Shown here: piece by piece, positions 43,722 through 55,111 of the stretch
Numbering within the stretch: position 1 is the first letter of the stretch
Layout of the letters: every line of letters begins with the position of its first letter
Source of the DNA: Paramacrobiotus metropolitanus
Taxonomy: Eukaryota > Tardigrada > Eutardigrada > Parachela > Macrobiotidae
Assembly (NCBI RefSeq): GCF_019649055.1
Contig: NW_026570285.1
Span: forward strand, 248,001 to 312,000
Reading direction: 5' to 3'
Length of the DNA: 64,000 nt
The notes under the pieces: generated by a model
The model's input: the letters and a program-made list of their open reading frames with translations, nothing else
What the model was told of the DNA's origin: nothing
Database searches by the model: none
Translations under genes and position numbers: made by a program

Positions 43722-46021
43722 CTACGAGCAGCTGCATTTTTCCCTGCACGTACCCAGCGGAATGGCCGCGCCCCGCACCTGATCGCGTCCGCCCTGTCCC
43801 GCATACCCCTCCGTCCGCCACTGCTGATCACTGGGCGGGAACTGGCTGCCGCCGCCGGTGGAGCTGGTCCACGGCTGCTCCGTCATGGGCGAGTAGCCGT
43901 CGCCCCCCGTGGGGGACGTCGCGTCGCCGGCGAATTCCTCCTGCGGCACGGGATAGTCTGATTGCAAGGACAGCACAGTGAGAAAAGAGAGTCAAACGTG
44001 ATGCTCACACGTAGGAAGCCGTATTCACCTTCGTCCATTTTGTGGCGGGGCTTATATTTGCCGAAACAAAAATTACAACAGCAACAGCAGCAGCAGCATC
44101 CGAAATAGCACCCGGTAATCACTCCACAAAATATGAATAACGCCTACGAAATCGTACACGGCACTGATCATGCAACCGAAAATAAATGGAACAGCACATA
44201 CAACACGAATTCCGTACAGCATCGGTATAATAATTACAGATTCACTTATCCGTATAACATTAAACAAAAATATTTATCGATAATCAACAACCAACGTTCA
44301 TGTTCAAGTACATTCTGTACGATTACCAGTTGATTCGAAGCATTATTGTCATTACAGCATTTCTTTTGAAAAAAAGCGTGAGCTTGATGTTCCGTATTTA
44401 GTAAACCTTTAGTAGAGTATAAAAAAAGCGTGATTTACAAATGAGTAAAAAGTCGCCAAATTTTCGAACTGCATTATTAAAAGCGCCAAATACATACTCT
44501 AATCAGAAAATTAGTATTTATCTACCCATACAGTGTAAAGTCCTGACATATTCAGCGTTCAAATAGTAAGTACGAAAAACACCTACAATTAGGGAATTTT
44601 TCGTTTCTGTGCAGTACTATTTAATCATCACACTGCACAAAATCAGTTTAAATGGCAGCTAGCAACCAATAATTTTAAAAATTTGCTGGTAACAAAGTGA
44701 AAATTTGATAGAATAACTGGAAGAGAAGCCAACTTCAATACTAATTATTTTGCAAATGACGCAAAAGCTGAACTTCCTTCCATACTATTACTAAATCATG
44801 TTTAATATAAATTAGACATGCAGTGCGTTAAAATATTAACATTCGAATCCCCTGTGGCCTTCTGACAATACAAACAAGAAATATATACGAATAAAATCCT
44901 TCAACGAAAAAGAAAAATGTCCAAATTAATCTGTGCAAGCGCAACGGAAGGAAATGAAAGAAGCCAAAGCGTGTTCTAGACCATACTTTGCACCACTTGT
45001 TCTGCAGGAGGAAATAGGTGTGCGCGTTCTCTTCTCCCAGCTGTTCCGCGATGTACAAACCTAATGACAAACATAACAGCAATTACAAGTAGCACTTGTA
45101 CGTGATAGTTCTACACAGTCGGCATTCCGCAGAATGAAGCGGGAAATTTTCAACACGAAATCGAATAACAAAAATTTTAACGCTTACTGTTCAAATGATG
45201 GCTACAATAGTGCAAATAATTCCATAAAAATTACAGCTCAAAATTGCACATGCACTTGCACAACCAGCACAGACTGCAACTCAAAAATCAAACCAATTAG
45301 AATTAAATATGTCACTTTTCTGATACTTCCACATTTATCCTTGAGAAAAGCAGTTGTAAACAATTTATCAGAAATATTTCAAAAAAATGTAAACAAGCAA
45401 ACAACGCTAAATCGTGTCAAGCAAAAATCAGTAAGCAAAGTAAAGAAAAGCTACAAATACCCGTAATGATCTATATAAAAATTTGCAAAATTTATGTTGT
45501 GCCATTTGTCAATTCACTGTCTGTACCAGTTTAAATTACAACGCATAAAAAATAAGGGAAAAAAATGAGCCACTTACCAACCGATCCATACGCATCATAG
45601 ATTTCCCGTTTGGTCGGATCGCTCAGCACGGAATTGGCGTAATTAACATCGCGAATCTGCCCAACACCAATCCCGTGATCAGTCCAACAGCACCGGGCCA
45701 TTCGCATTTCGCACCGTTCCATACATTTGGTCAATTCATGCTCACTAATGACTGATATCGTACTATCCCAGAGCACTACGCAACGTACCCGATCGGCGGC
45801 GATGGGATCGTTGGGATTCTTATCCGGATGGTACTTCAAGGCCAGCTGCAAGGAATTCCGAAATCACGTATCAAAACCACCGTGTACAGCGTTCATGATG
45901 CACCCACGCGTCGATAGGCGCGCTTGATATCGTCCGCTCCTGCACCCTTCTCCAGACCCAGCTGCTGGTACAGCGACTGCCCCGTCGCCGATAATTTCCG
46001 TCCCCCGATCTCCGCGTCCAT
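43722..46021 (-). CDS. DNAJC5: Cysteine-string protein (DNAJC5-type J-domain co-chaperone)
   Basis: Six exons in minus-strand order: 46021-45908, 45845-45789, 45656-45578, 45060-44987, 44143-44029, 43957-43722, 224 aa, all phases consistent. The protein is a synaptic-vesicle co-chaperone that stimulates Hsc70 and helps keep SNAREs folded. The J domain has [23 protein letters not shown] and the key LKYHPDKNP (HPD) motif, then [15 protein letters not shown]. The linker reads [16 protein letters not shown]. The string exon has [15 protein letters not shown] followed by eight consecutive cysteines, the palmitoylation anchor. The tail (DYPVPQEEF onward) is rich in Gly, Ser and Gln and is variable in the family. 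Length matches known CSPs (about 200-225 aa). A 150-bp piece of exon 4 and its upstream intron is copied in inverted orientation at 48.6 kb. Confidence 0.93.
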
Positions 46022-47539
46022 CCTTCACGGCGCTCCGGACTAAGGACAGCACAGATTATCATTATTATCAACGCTGCGAAACCAGTACCGAAACTAATCA
46101 CTCGTGGGATGCAGTGAAAACACTCGCAGTCATTCGCAGTGGAAAACACTAAATACTGCAACTAACTGCTGACATTTTAAAGAATATTTCGCACTTCGTC
46201 AACCTTCCGTGCATGCCCTGACACAACCACAGCACCAGAAACGGATGTCATCAATGGAAAAAAATCAAAGAATAAATTATTAAAGTATTTCAATAATTAA
46301 GAATCGAAAAAAGCAAAATTATCTGAGTTTCCGAAGAAGTTCTACAATTTTTCACCTGTCAACAGGGAACCCAGTCAAGATCTAACTGCGACGTCTCCAG
46401 CCTTTTCTAATACTCCAATAAATGCAAAATATTGTACAGTTCAAAACCAAAACAACTGGCGCAGTAGGCAAAAAGATAAGATAACAGAAAAATTGAAGAA
46501 CTGCGGCAGTCAGACGAAATCCCACTGAAAACTGCAGAAGCACCTTATGATCCTTATCACAACTTGTGCCAGGCTGCTGCAGCCACTTTGCACAGGTTCC
46601 CAGCCTGCAGGCAATTACGCAACCGTGCAAACGTGATACGACCAACTGCAGGATATCACACAAATGAGAATTATCCGCAGAAAAACGCTGTGCACGCGGG
46701 GAGAGTTCAAAATAGGCGAGAGAAAGTAGAAACTGGGGATGAAAAACGGGATCAGATCGATGATCTCTGTACAGTCACTACGTGACTACAGTGTACAGTT
46801 GGCACACAGAGAAGAGAGGAAAAGGCGAAAGCCAATGCACAGCCGGAAGCTGGCCGACACCCGCCTCCGTATGGCCGCTACGGAAATTTATTTGCAGCAG
46901 GCTGCTGAACGCTTGGCATCATTAACGCGCCTAGCACGGTGTGCAGGGGTCTTCCGGTCGCACCTGTTCCCATACTTCCAGTATTTTTATACTCTATAAG
47001 AATGTTTTTGTAAGTATTTATTTTTAATTTACAGTAATTACAAGAATTTTTGCTTCAGTTTGGGAGCACTCCGGTCGTTCTGTAACGAAATTTCCCAAAC
47101 GTCTCTGTGACTTCCGCCCCTTTTCTGGCAGTCTCGTGCGGTGACGCCACTATGGCCAGCACTTGCAGTGGCAGACGTTGCACGACTGTTGTACTTTCTT
47201 TCTTTTCTCAGTTTTGAGCCTTAGATCTCATCTTTCGTTTTTCTTTCTCCCACGCTTTCATAGTAGTTACTAGTTACTAACAGATTGCTGAATATACTTT
47301 GAGATGCTCCTGCCGCGCTTAGCTTGTTATTCTGCATGGTGCGTCTAGGCTGCATCACTGGGAGCACGGAACGGTCCACACCACTGCTTATTTGATCATA
47401 GTGACATAAGTGACATATAATAATAATATGTCACATATTCCATCGAAACCTGGATGAAGTACTCGGTTTAAACGAATAATTACACGTTTATCGCACTCTA
47501 ATCTTTCCTCGCATTGCTGTGTGCGGGATATTGCGCTGT
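46022..47539. other. Region upstream of the cysteine-string protein gene
   Basis: No recognisable gene. ORFs of 70-95 codons at 46.4-47.0 kb show no domain. This stretch should contain the 5' UTR and promoter of the cysteine-string protein gene. Confidence 0.4.
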
Positions 47540-47800
47540 TTCCGTGAGCTCGCGCGCGATCAGCTCCATTTCGCTCGGCACCAACACCGTGTTTCCATTG
47601 ACTACGGACGCATGCTGCTGGTGCAGCGCGAAAACGGCCAGCGGGAACTGGGTTATGTGCAGGACATCAACGGCTACGACTTTTTTTGGTTGATTTCGAC
47701 AATGGCGCAATTTGAATGCCGAACGGATTCGTTTACAGCATTCCATCAAGTTTCCGGAAGTCGCCTCACTTCGCACTGTGGTGAGTGTGGTCAGCATGAC
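47540..47800 (+). pseudogene. Agenet/Tudor-like module, relic of the F-box family
   Basis: The stretch MLLVQRENGQRELGYVQDIN from 47612 onward looks like the first FMRP-type Agenet module. After a 7-T run (about 47679-47686) the frame must shift to read LVDFDNGA, and again near 47707 to read AERIRLQH, which matches the IPFDRIYLR end of the F-box proteins. There are no F-box or C-terminal exons nearby. A basic frame with ASRKRPRSLKNS at 48.25 kb may be a further remnant. The call rests on motif likeness alone. Confidence 0.4.
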
Positions 47801-48600
47801 GAAGAAGTTTTAGTTGCAGTTCTGACTTCTGTTAATTTTACCGAACCATAACGGAAGTAAATATATATATTTAAAATTTACAATCATTTAATTTATTAAC
47901 TTGAGCAGACGCACGTTGATGTTGTGTTGCAGTGAAATGGTCGGACACTGGACAGTGTAAAATGTGAATTTAGTTCGGAGTTGGTGGAAAAACGATGCAT
48001 ACTTAAGTCTTAAGTATAGCATACAGGTTAAAATTTGATTTTGTTACAGTATGGTATCACACTCGAAATAGCTTATCAGTTCGTTCACTTCGTTATGAAG
48101 TCAATTAGCGTGGTATAAGTACTTGGTATGGTACAATTTATATAATAAAAAAATGTGGTACATATTCAAAAAAATTGGTGTACTTCTGTTGTGTGTTAGC
48201 AATTTAGCACTAATTTCGAATTCATTTTTGCTGGACGGTAAGGTTGCCAGCATCGCGCAAACGGCCACGTTCACTGAAGAATTCCGTTAGTACTCCGGAT
48301 ATTCCGCACGTGTCCCCTACCGCCAAGTTTGCACATGCTGATGCCCAGTATGGCAGTAACGGCCGCGCGCAATGTTTCCGGAACATCCGCGGTGTGTGGA
48401 TTAAAAACGTGCAGCAGTTACCCGACGGACGACAATCTCCAGTGAAGGGATACGATTGATCATAGGATGGATCTTCGGCAACTGGATGCTGCAGATTGTT
48501 TCGAATTTTGACAAGGATACATCATACATGGATGTTAAGCAGCACGGTCCGCCTAGTCTTTCGTGTATAACGAGTTTGTATGAAAACAATAATTAGCATG

Positions 48601-48750
48601 TATTCGATTTCGTGTTGAAAATTTCCCGCTTCATTCTGCGGAATGCCGACTGTGTAGAACTATCACGTACAAGTGCTACTTGTAATTGCTGTTATGTTTG
48701 ATTAGGTTTGTACATCGCGGAACAGCTGGGAGAAGAGAACGCGCACACCT
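48601..48750 (+). repeat. Inverted copy of cysteine-string protein exon 4 and flanking intron
   Basis: The sequence is the reverse complement of 45016-45167 with one 2-bp difference (tttgattagg against tttgtcattagg). It includes the intron 3' end, the acceptor and the first ~45 nt of exon 4 ([14 protein letters not shown]), then stops. Because intron sequence is included, the copy was made from DNA and not from mRNA. Confidence 0.92.
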
Positions 48751-49080
48751 CGATTCGACGAAAACCGTCGAAATACCGAAGTATCGCAACAGAAAATACA
48801 GAACTGATAAAAACATTATCAAGTTTTCTAATGTGAAACAACGCAAAGAATACCATGTCTCTGGTGTCTGTAGTATAAGTAACTGCAAGATGTTTATGTA
48901 AGCCTATGACAAACGGAAGAAGCGCTTTTTAGTAGCCAGAAATGCGTCAGTTATTTTTTTTCATCAACGATACGAGGACGAGCTCGTATGCCATTATTAA
49001 TGCAGAATGTACAAAGTGACTATTGCGTTTTTGCTGTACGTTTACATTTAACGTAGGTATGAATTAAAGGGAGTATTCAC

Positions 49081-49810
49081 TAGTGATGTGCTACTAAATT
49101 AAACTAAATAAATGCTATTTAATTAGTAAAAGCTTCCCTAAAATTAAATGTGTAGTAAACAGTAAAGTTTTATGGCAAAATTAGTAAAAGTAAGTAAATA
49201 TTCAGCTACAATAGTAAATAGTAAGTAAATAGTAAGATTCGGCTTTCGCTAAATAAAAGTTATTTACTAATTCATTTACTAATCGAATTTTAGCGAATAA
49301 CCAGATGAAAAACTCGTTGCTGTACTGGGCAGGTTCATAAATAACGGCGTTGCATACTGAAGTTGGTGCCTTAACAGACGGTGGTATCGCTGTTCACGTA
49401 AACGCAATGTACCGCCAACCCGAACCTGCGGTTACGTTACGTATAATAATAGAAACTTTAAACACTGCAGTGCAGCAGCAGCCTGGCAAGCCGATTGTGC
49501 AGTTTGCAGCACAGTTGTTGTGCTAGATTTTGCCTTTACAGATCGCATAAATATTAACGTAAATACAGTACAAACACAGATTCGCATAAATACAGTGTAT
49601 TTTCATGAAATGCATAAGCGTCCCAAACATTGAGTTAAAAATTAAACAAGTTTGTTTAGTATAAGTAATTGGTTGGGAAAAATGGGAATAGTAAGTAATA
49701 GTAAGTATTTCAAAAATTTTGGGTTTGATAGTAAGTAATAGTAAGTAAAAGTTTTGGAATATTAGTAAATAGTAAGTAAGGTAGCAGGAAGCTGTAGTAG
49801 CACATCACTA
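49081..49810. mobile_element. hAT-type MITE with 8-bp target-site duplication
   Basis: 730 bp with perfect 16-bp inverted ends (tagtgatgtgctacta) and an exact 8-bp duplication gtattcac at 49073-49080 and 49811-49818. The subterminal regions are dense in agtaagtaaatagtaag words. There is no ORF. An 8-bp duplication and a TAGTGATG end are typical of hAT superfamily derivatives. Confidence 0.88.
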
Positions 49811-49818
49811 GTATTCAC

Positions 49819-50817
49819 TTTACTAAAGCTCATCGCTCAAATGCTCTACTTAATAAGCATTCAGTGTAAGGCTAATTTAAGTCTTGACCGCTGGAAGGCT
49901 CCTATGGCTTGAAGCAGATTTAAATAATTGGCGGCTGCAAGAAAGAGAAAACAATTCATATACTCGTATAATGATTAAAGTGCGCAGCAGTGAGAAGAGT
50001 AGGAAACAACTTGTACGAGAAAATAACGCCGAGGATGTGGTACTGAGTACTCTTGTGTTTTGCTGGCTGAAGGCCATTTTATCAGTTTTCAAGAGATAAA
50101 CTGGTTTATAGAACAAACCTAACCTAACATGTCTTACCGAGATTCATTAAGCTGTCTTGCTACCTGACTGCATTATTAAAATTCACTATGGTTTTCGGTG
50201 AATACGCTGTCATCCTGACAATTGCAAACCATTTACGGTTTTATCTGTATGATTGTGTCAGTAAATAACGTTTATGCATTCCGGCTGACGTATCTTTACA
50301 ATATTAAGCTGTAGTTCGGAAGTTCTGCAACGACCTACATTATCCAGCAACCAGCTCTGCCCTAGGTCATCGTTTGAGGTTAGTTACCACAGTTCTCCAG
50401 CAATATAATGGATATTGTTCTTATAGTTTTCTTAACTATTTGGAAGGATGTGTGTACTTGTAGCTGTATTCTAAGTGTTTTTTAGCAGAATTTTCAATAA
50501 GGCGTGGTGGCAGTAAATTGCGTTTTTTTAGCCGCCAACGTAAACCAGTTAAAACAACACACACATTACAAATGTTCACTTGTCGCAGACGATTGTTATG
50601 CTGCTAGGCAGCTAGGTGGAAGAATTCGATTTTCATAAACGCTAACGAGGGCGTAGCCAGAAGGTTCCACTCACCAAACGACCGCTCGAACTTGCTCAAC
50701 AACTTACGCACTCCATTGTTCCAACGCTAACGAGACATCCTTAATTAAATTTTCATTTCTGTGAAAAGACAAAGCGCCGCAGTCTGGAAACCAGAAATTA
50801 AGCTGTTGTTAGCGATT
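49819..50817. other. Intergenic, upstream of the GPCR cluster
   Basis: No recognisable coding sequence. It probably contains the promoter and 5' UTR of the first GPCR gene. Confidence 0.4.
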
Positions 50818-52359
50818 ATGTATGATAATTCCACGTCGACCACCATAACGGGTGCATCGTTACCGGGTGCCTACAACGCCTCAGCGGCCAATGGCGACCA
50901 TGCCGTCACCTGGTGGGAATACGCGCCGGGGTCCAATCAACACGCCAAAGACAGCGCTGTTCTATTATACGTCGTCTGTTATCCCATTCTGCTGACGGTG
51001 TGCACGATTGGCAATATTTTGAATTTGATTGTCCTGATCGGCTACAAGAAAAAATGCACCACCAACTGCTACATGATGGCCATGGCCATAGCGGACATTG
51101 TTTTTTCGTAAGGTTATCTTACTTGCGCAGAGTACATTCATAATTATTCTTTGCAGTTGTGGTACAATTTGTTTACGGAGTTTCTTTAACAGGTGGTCCA
51201 ATCTGCCAAAATACAATGCACTGACCAGTCAAGTTTTGCAGCGACCGTACAACGTGGCGGTCAGTCGAGCCGTGCATCCGTATGTTATCTTCGCGAAGCA
51301 CTGGAGCATGATCTATTGTGATTGGTCAGCAGCTTGTTATTTTTAATTCTCCATAATTTTAAATTTTTTTTAAAATACTGTTCAAATCCGAAATATACAG
51401 CTCGTGATTATTTTTCCAGGGTGCTGATTGCGTTTTCCCTGGAGCGTCTTCTAGCGGTCCTTATACCGCTCCGCGTCAAATGGCTTCTCCGACCACGGAC
51501 GGCCCGCATCATAATCGTGGCGCTGTTTTTCCTAGCCGTCATCTTTGCCATGGAGCGCTTCGTTCTGGAATATATCCGCTATACATACAATGACTTCCCA
51601 CCGTGGATTAAACGGTGGAACGAGATCGAGAATATCGCCGGGGTAAGGTTGCTCTTATCCCTTACCGTTGTATCAATTTAGCTACTTCATGCTGAACTTG
51701 TGTTCCAGTTGACCGTCGTCGTGGGGAACTTCTCGAGCCTCTTCATCATCGACACCATGATCATCATTGCACTGCGCCGTCACCGCTCCGCCGTCGGCCA
51801 CATTCGCACCCAGCAATCCAACCGGCAGCACAACAGCAACATGATCGTACTAACCGATGTCGCATTGTACCTCATCTTCACCTTCCCTACGTTCGTCCTC
51901 AACTGCTTGATCGAGGCGACCAACGTCAAGATGTACAGTCTGACGCCGCAATCGCGGCTGATTGCCGATCGGATTTGTGTGGTGCTGCACCAATGCGGCC
52001 ACTCCATCGGATTTTATTTATACCTTATCGTGAGCAAACAATACCGGGAATCCTTCCAGCAGATGTGTAGCCACGTCGCTTGCCTGGGATGGGCGAGAAA
52101 ACACTGGAGTGTTGCCACGGAATCGGCGGCTAGTTGGAAATATCGGATGTCGGGAAAAGTTGGGGGTGCTCGGTATTCTCATCCAGCGATAAGCCAGCAG
52201 AGCAGCGTTTCCGAAGACTTTGTCAAGCAAAAGCTAAGAGCCGGTAAAGCGTTGGTGAGAAGCCCATCGACCGACGTCTCCCTGATTGACCAGGTTCAAT
52301 GCAGCGAGATCCCGATGACCCCGGTGGCGCATGCAGCAGATGTGCAGTTCAAAGTTTAG
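50818..52359 (+). CDS. Rhodopsin-like GPCR (peptide-receptor type), copy 1
   Basis: Four exons: 50818-51107, 51193-51324, 51420-51642, 51709-52359, 431 aa, frame intact. The N-terminus carries N-x-S/T sites and a WWEYAPG motif shared with copy 2. TM1 is LLYVVCYPILLTVCTIGNIL. TM2 is CYMMAMAIADIVFS. The TM3 side contains FAKHWSMIYCDW and ends in FSLERLLAVLIPLRV (an ER-L in place of DRY). TM6 is LYLIFTFPTFVLNCL. TM7 ends GFYLYLIVSKQYRESF, replacing NPxxY, as seen in FMRFamide-receptor-like families. The C-tail is Ser-rich. The ligand cannot be named. It is the only member of the three-gene cluster without a frame break. Confidence 0.82.
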
Positions 52360-55111
52360 ACAAACCTGAGATTGGGGCTTTTTTTCGCCAGCTCGGGGAG
52401 TTGCTGTTTGATTCTGCTAGCGCTGTATGTTTCGTACCTCTCATAACTCATCAGAAACGATTCGGTGATCGGTTAAGTTAAGAAATTAATGAATGCTCAG
52501 GATTGATGATACGCTTGTGGGTCATGATTTATGTTGTCGACATAAATCGTAATACATAATTTAATTATGCATAAGTGAAGTGGCACAGTGAAGATGTGAG
52601 ATTCTCGTCTTATGATACGTCTTATGGCACTATAGTGCTGGATGTATAATTCTTAAATTACCTGAATAAATTACGTTGTTCAGAATCTTCGAGGTGAATC
52701 TTCGCTGTACGAAGTGAATTTTCACAATATCTTCTTTTATCGCTCTGGTTTGATGGATGTTGGATATGACTTTGTTCAGTACGTTCACAAATGACTGCGC
52801 CTGCTCACAAAGCATCTAAATTCTCTAAGTTCCAATTAGCACGCGAAAGATCAGTTCCCTCTTTTAATCTCAAGACGTGTTAACGCTGAGAACGAAAGCA
52901 ATTAAAGCGGCTGTATCTCCCATTATGGGTTAATAATGCTATACTGCCACCACTATACCGACGTCATTGACAGTGACCACAAATTACGCGGACCATCGCC
53001 ATTTCCTCGTCGCACTAGTCTTACACACCGGTAAATTACGCACGAGCATGCAAACCAGGATGCCTACAGGCGGCGAAGAATGCCGCACTATACAGTATAC
53101 AGTGATTAAAAATGCACAGAATGACGTTTTAAGGTTGGGTAAGTAGTCTTACCATAAATCAATGCCGGTCATTTTTGCACACTCAACTCACACTCGTGAC
53201 TCGTGAGTTATCGTAAAAGACCGCCCAATATGACTTAAGCTGTACAGGAAGTACTGCAAGTACAAGTCTGTAATGCGCGCGATGGCTTTGTTCGCCGCAC
53301 AAATATCTGTATAATTACAGTGTATTACCTGCCCTAAAACCACGATACAAAAACCGGTTTTTCTATGCTTCTGTTACTAGCTTTGCAATTAACGGCGGCG
53401 CGTACATTTGTTAACCACCGTATTCACAGAATACGGTGATTAACAACTGTAAACTACTCTGTAAACTTGGATTTCATAAACAATGGCTAATTCTGGGCGA
53501 TGGTACTGCCAATGAGCAGCAGTGAGGCAGAAAAAATGTCATTTTGTTCGGCGAGACACCGTCATGTCCATGGCAGGCGATTTCCATATTTGCCATGAGA
53601 ATGTTCCGCGCATTGTGCGTTGTTAATTTATTCTTTTTTAAGTGTACCAATTATAACAGTACTTTATTTGTATTTCAACCCAAGACCGACGTTGATTTAT
53701 GGTTATTTAAAAATCTCGTCAATCCAGTTGACAAAAACTGCACTGTAAATTTTGCACATTTGCGGCACTTTAAATACGTACATGCGCACAAACACGTATC
53801 TGACCAACGTAGTCAAACATTTCCGGTTTAGCATTTTTTTCTTGTATTTTAATTTAAATTGCTTAACATTGCCGTGTGGGAGTTGGGAAACACCACTAAA
53901 CGGCATCAGCACAATCATAAATTATTTCGATTTTGACACCTAAACTTCCGCAGTCGCCGCAGGGACTAATTTCCTCTGCAAAAAACTAGTGGGTTAAGTG
54001 AGGCAGTTAGTACTGCACCTAGACACGCGTACGACCGGCGGTACAATAGGTTGATGTAAAAATTCGGTGAAAACCCCTCGAAATCGCCTGTGTAACGGAA
54101 GTATACATGCGTGAAATGCGCACAAAAGTCATACTGAAGCAGTCCGATTTCCCCTGCAGCTAACTTGACCAGTTTCTTAGTACAAAGCCATAGCGAAGCC
54201 AAATTGACTCTTATTACGTTGCCATTCACGCACGCCACTGTTTCAAAGTGCCTTCTTGAGGTGATATAGATTATCATGTTACATGATAAATAATGATGTG
54301 ATTATGAATTCGGAAATATTTTCCATTAAAATCTGGAAACGTTTTCTAAAAAATTCTGGACTACGAATTTTTACCGGTTTATGGAATACGATTGATTATG
54401 ATTGTGGATTCATTCCTGTAATGGAATACACACTGTCCGTCAAAGCCATTTGTGCTTGAGGTGTGGAAGTGAAAAAGTGAGTAATGATACGCGTGTATAA
54501 TTATGCAAAATTAAATTCTTCGACCGCGCCATCTCTTTTTCTCTTATTACCGATTTTTTTGGCTTCTTTCCGCCGCATCAAAGGCTCTTATAAGTTGTGA
54601 CCACCCCACGAGTGGCGGAAAAAGATGAAAAGTCTGTTGTGTGAGAAAAGAAGACGGTGCGAGTCGAAGAAGATACTATGTTTAGTTAAAACGCAAAAGC
54701 TTTGCGCAACAAATTGATATATTCATAAGCTAAATAAATGTAAGCATTTAAATTACTACAACAGCAATATTTTTATGATATGCCGTATATACGTGTAACA
54801 GCGTGTTTATAGGGCTACCGAAGCGATCGAAAGTGATACATATTTTTCGTATGATTTTACAGCACTGATTTTTGTCCTGTAATACTGTATTCAGTGCTCA
54901 TAAAACGTATTTTTAATGGAAATGTTGTTACAGGTTCATTATTTCTGAATACCCACTTTTTGTTGTGGACCACACAGCCAGGTTGCAATCAACAAGGAAA
55001 AACTCGATAAACAACTTGTGATTGGTACCCCCCGGCCGATCAGATTTACCGCTTGACGCCTGTCAAAAAAACTTTGGCATCAATTTTTTTTATCTATATA
55101 CAGTATACGAC
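52360..55111. other. Intergenic between GPCR copies 1 and 2
   Basis: No recognisable gene. A hairpin lies at 53410-53444. The rest is AT-rich with short ORFs only. Confidence 0.4.
53410..53444. repeat. Hairpin, 16-bp arms
   Basis: gttaaccaccgtattc and gaatacggtgattaac around a 3-nt loop, with one mismatch. Confidence 0.8.

Noticed and set aside
43659-43961. 100-codon + strand ORF rich in Ala, Gly and Arg
   Set aside because: It is the complement of the last exon of the cysteine-string protein gene.
45134-45466. 110-codon Asn/Lys/Thr-rich ORF
   Set aside because: AT-rich intron sequence of the cysteine-string protein gene, on the opposite strand, without a domain.
47498-47797. Minus-strand 99-codon ORF at 47.5 kb
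   Set aside because: The plus strand of the same interval matches the Agenet-like module better, and the minus frame has no recognisable domain.
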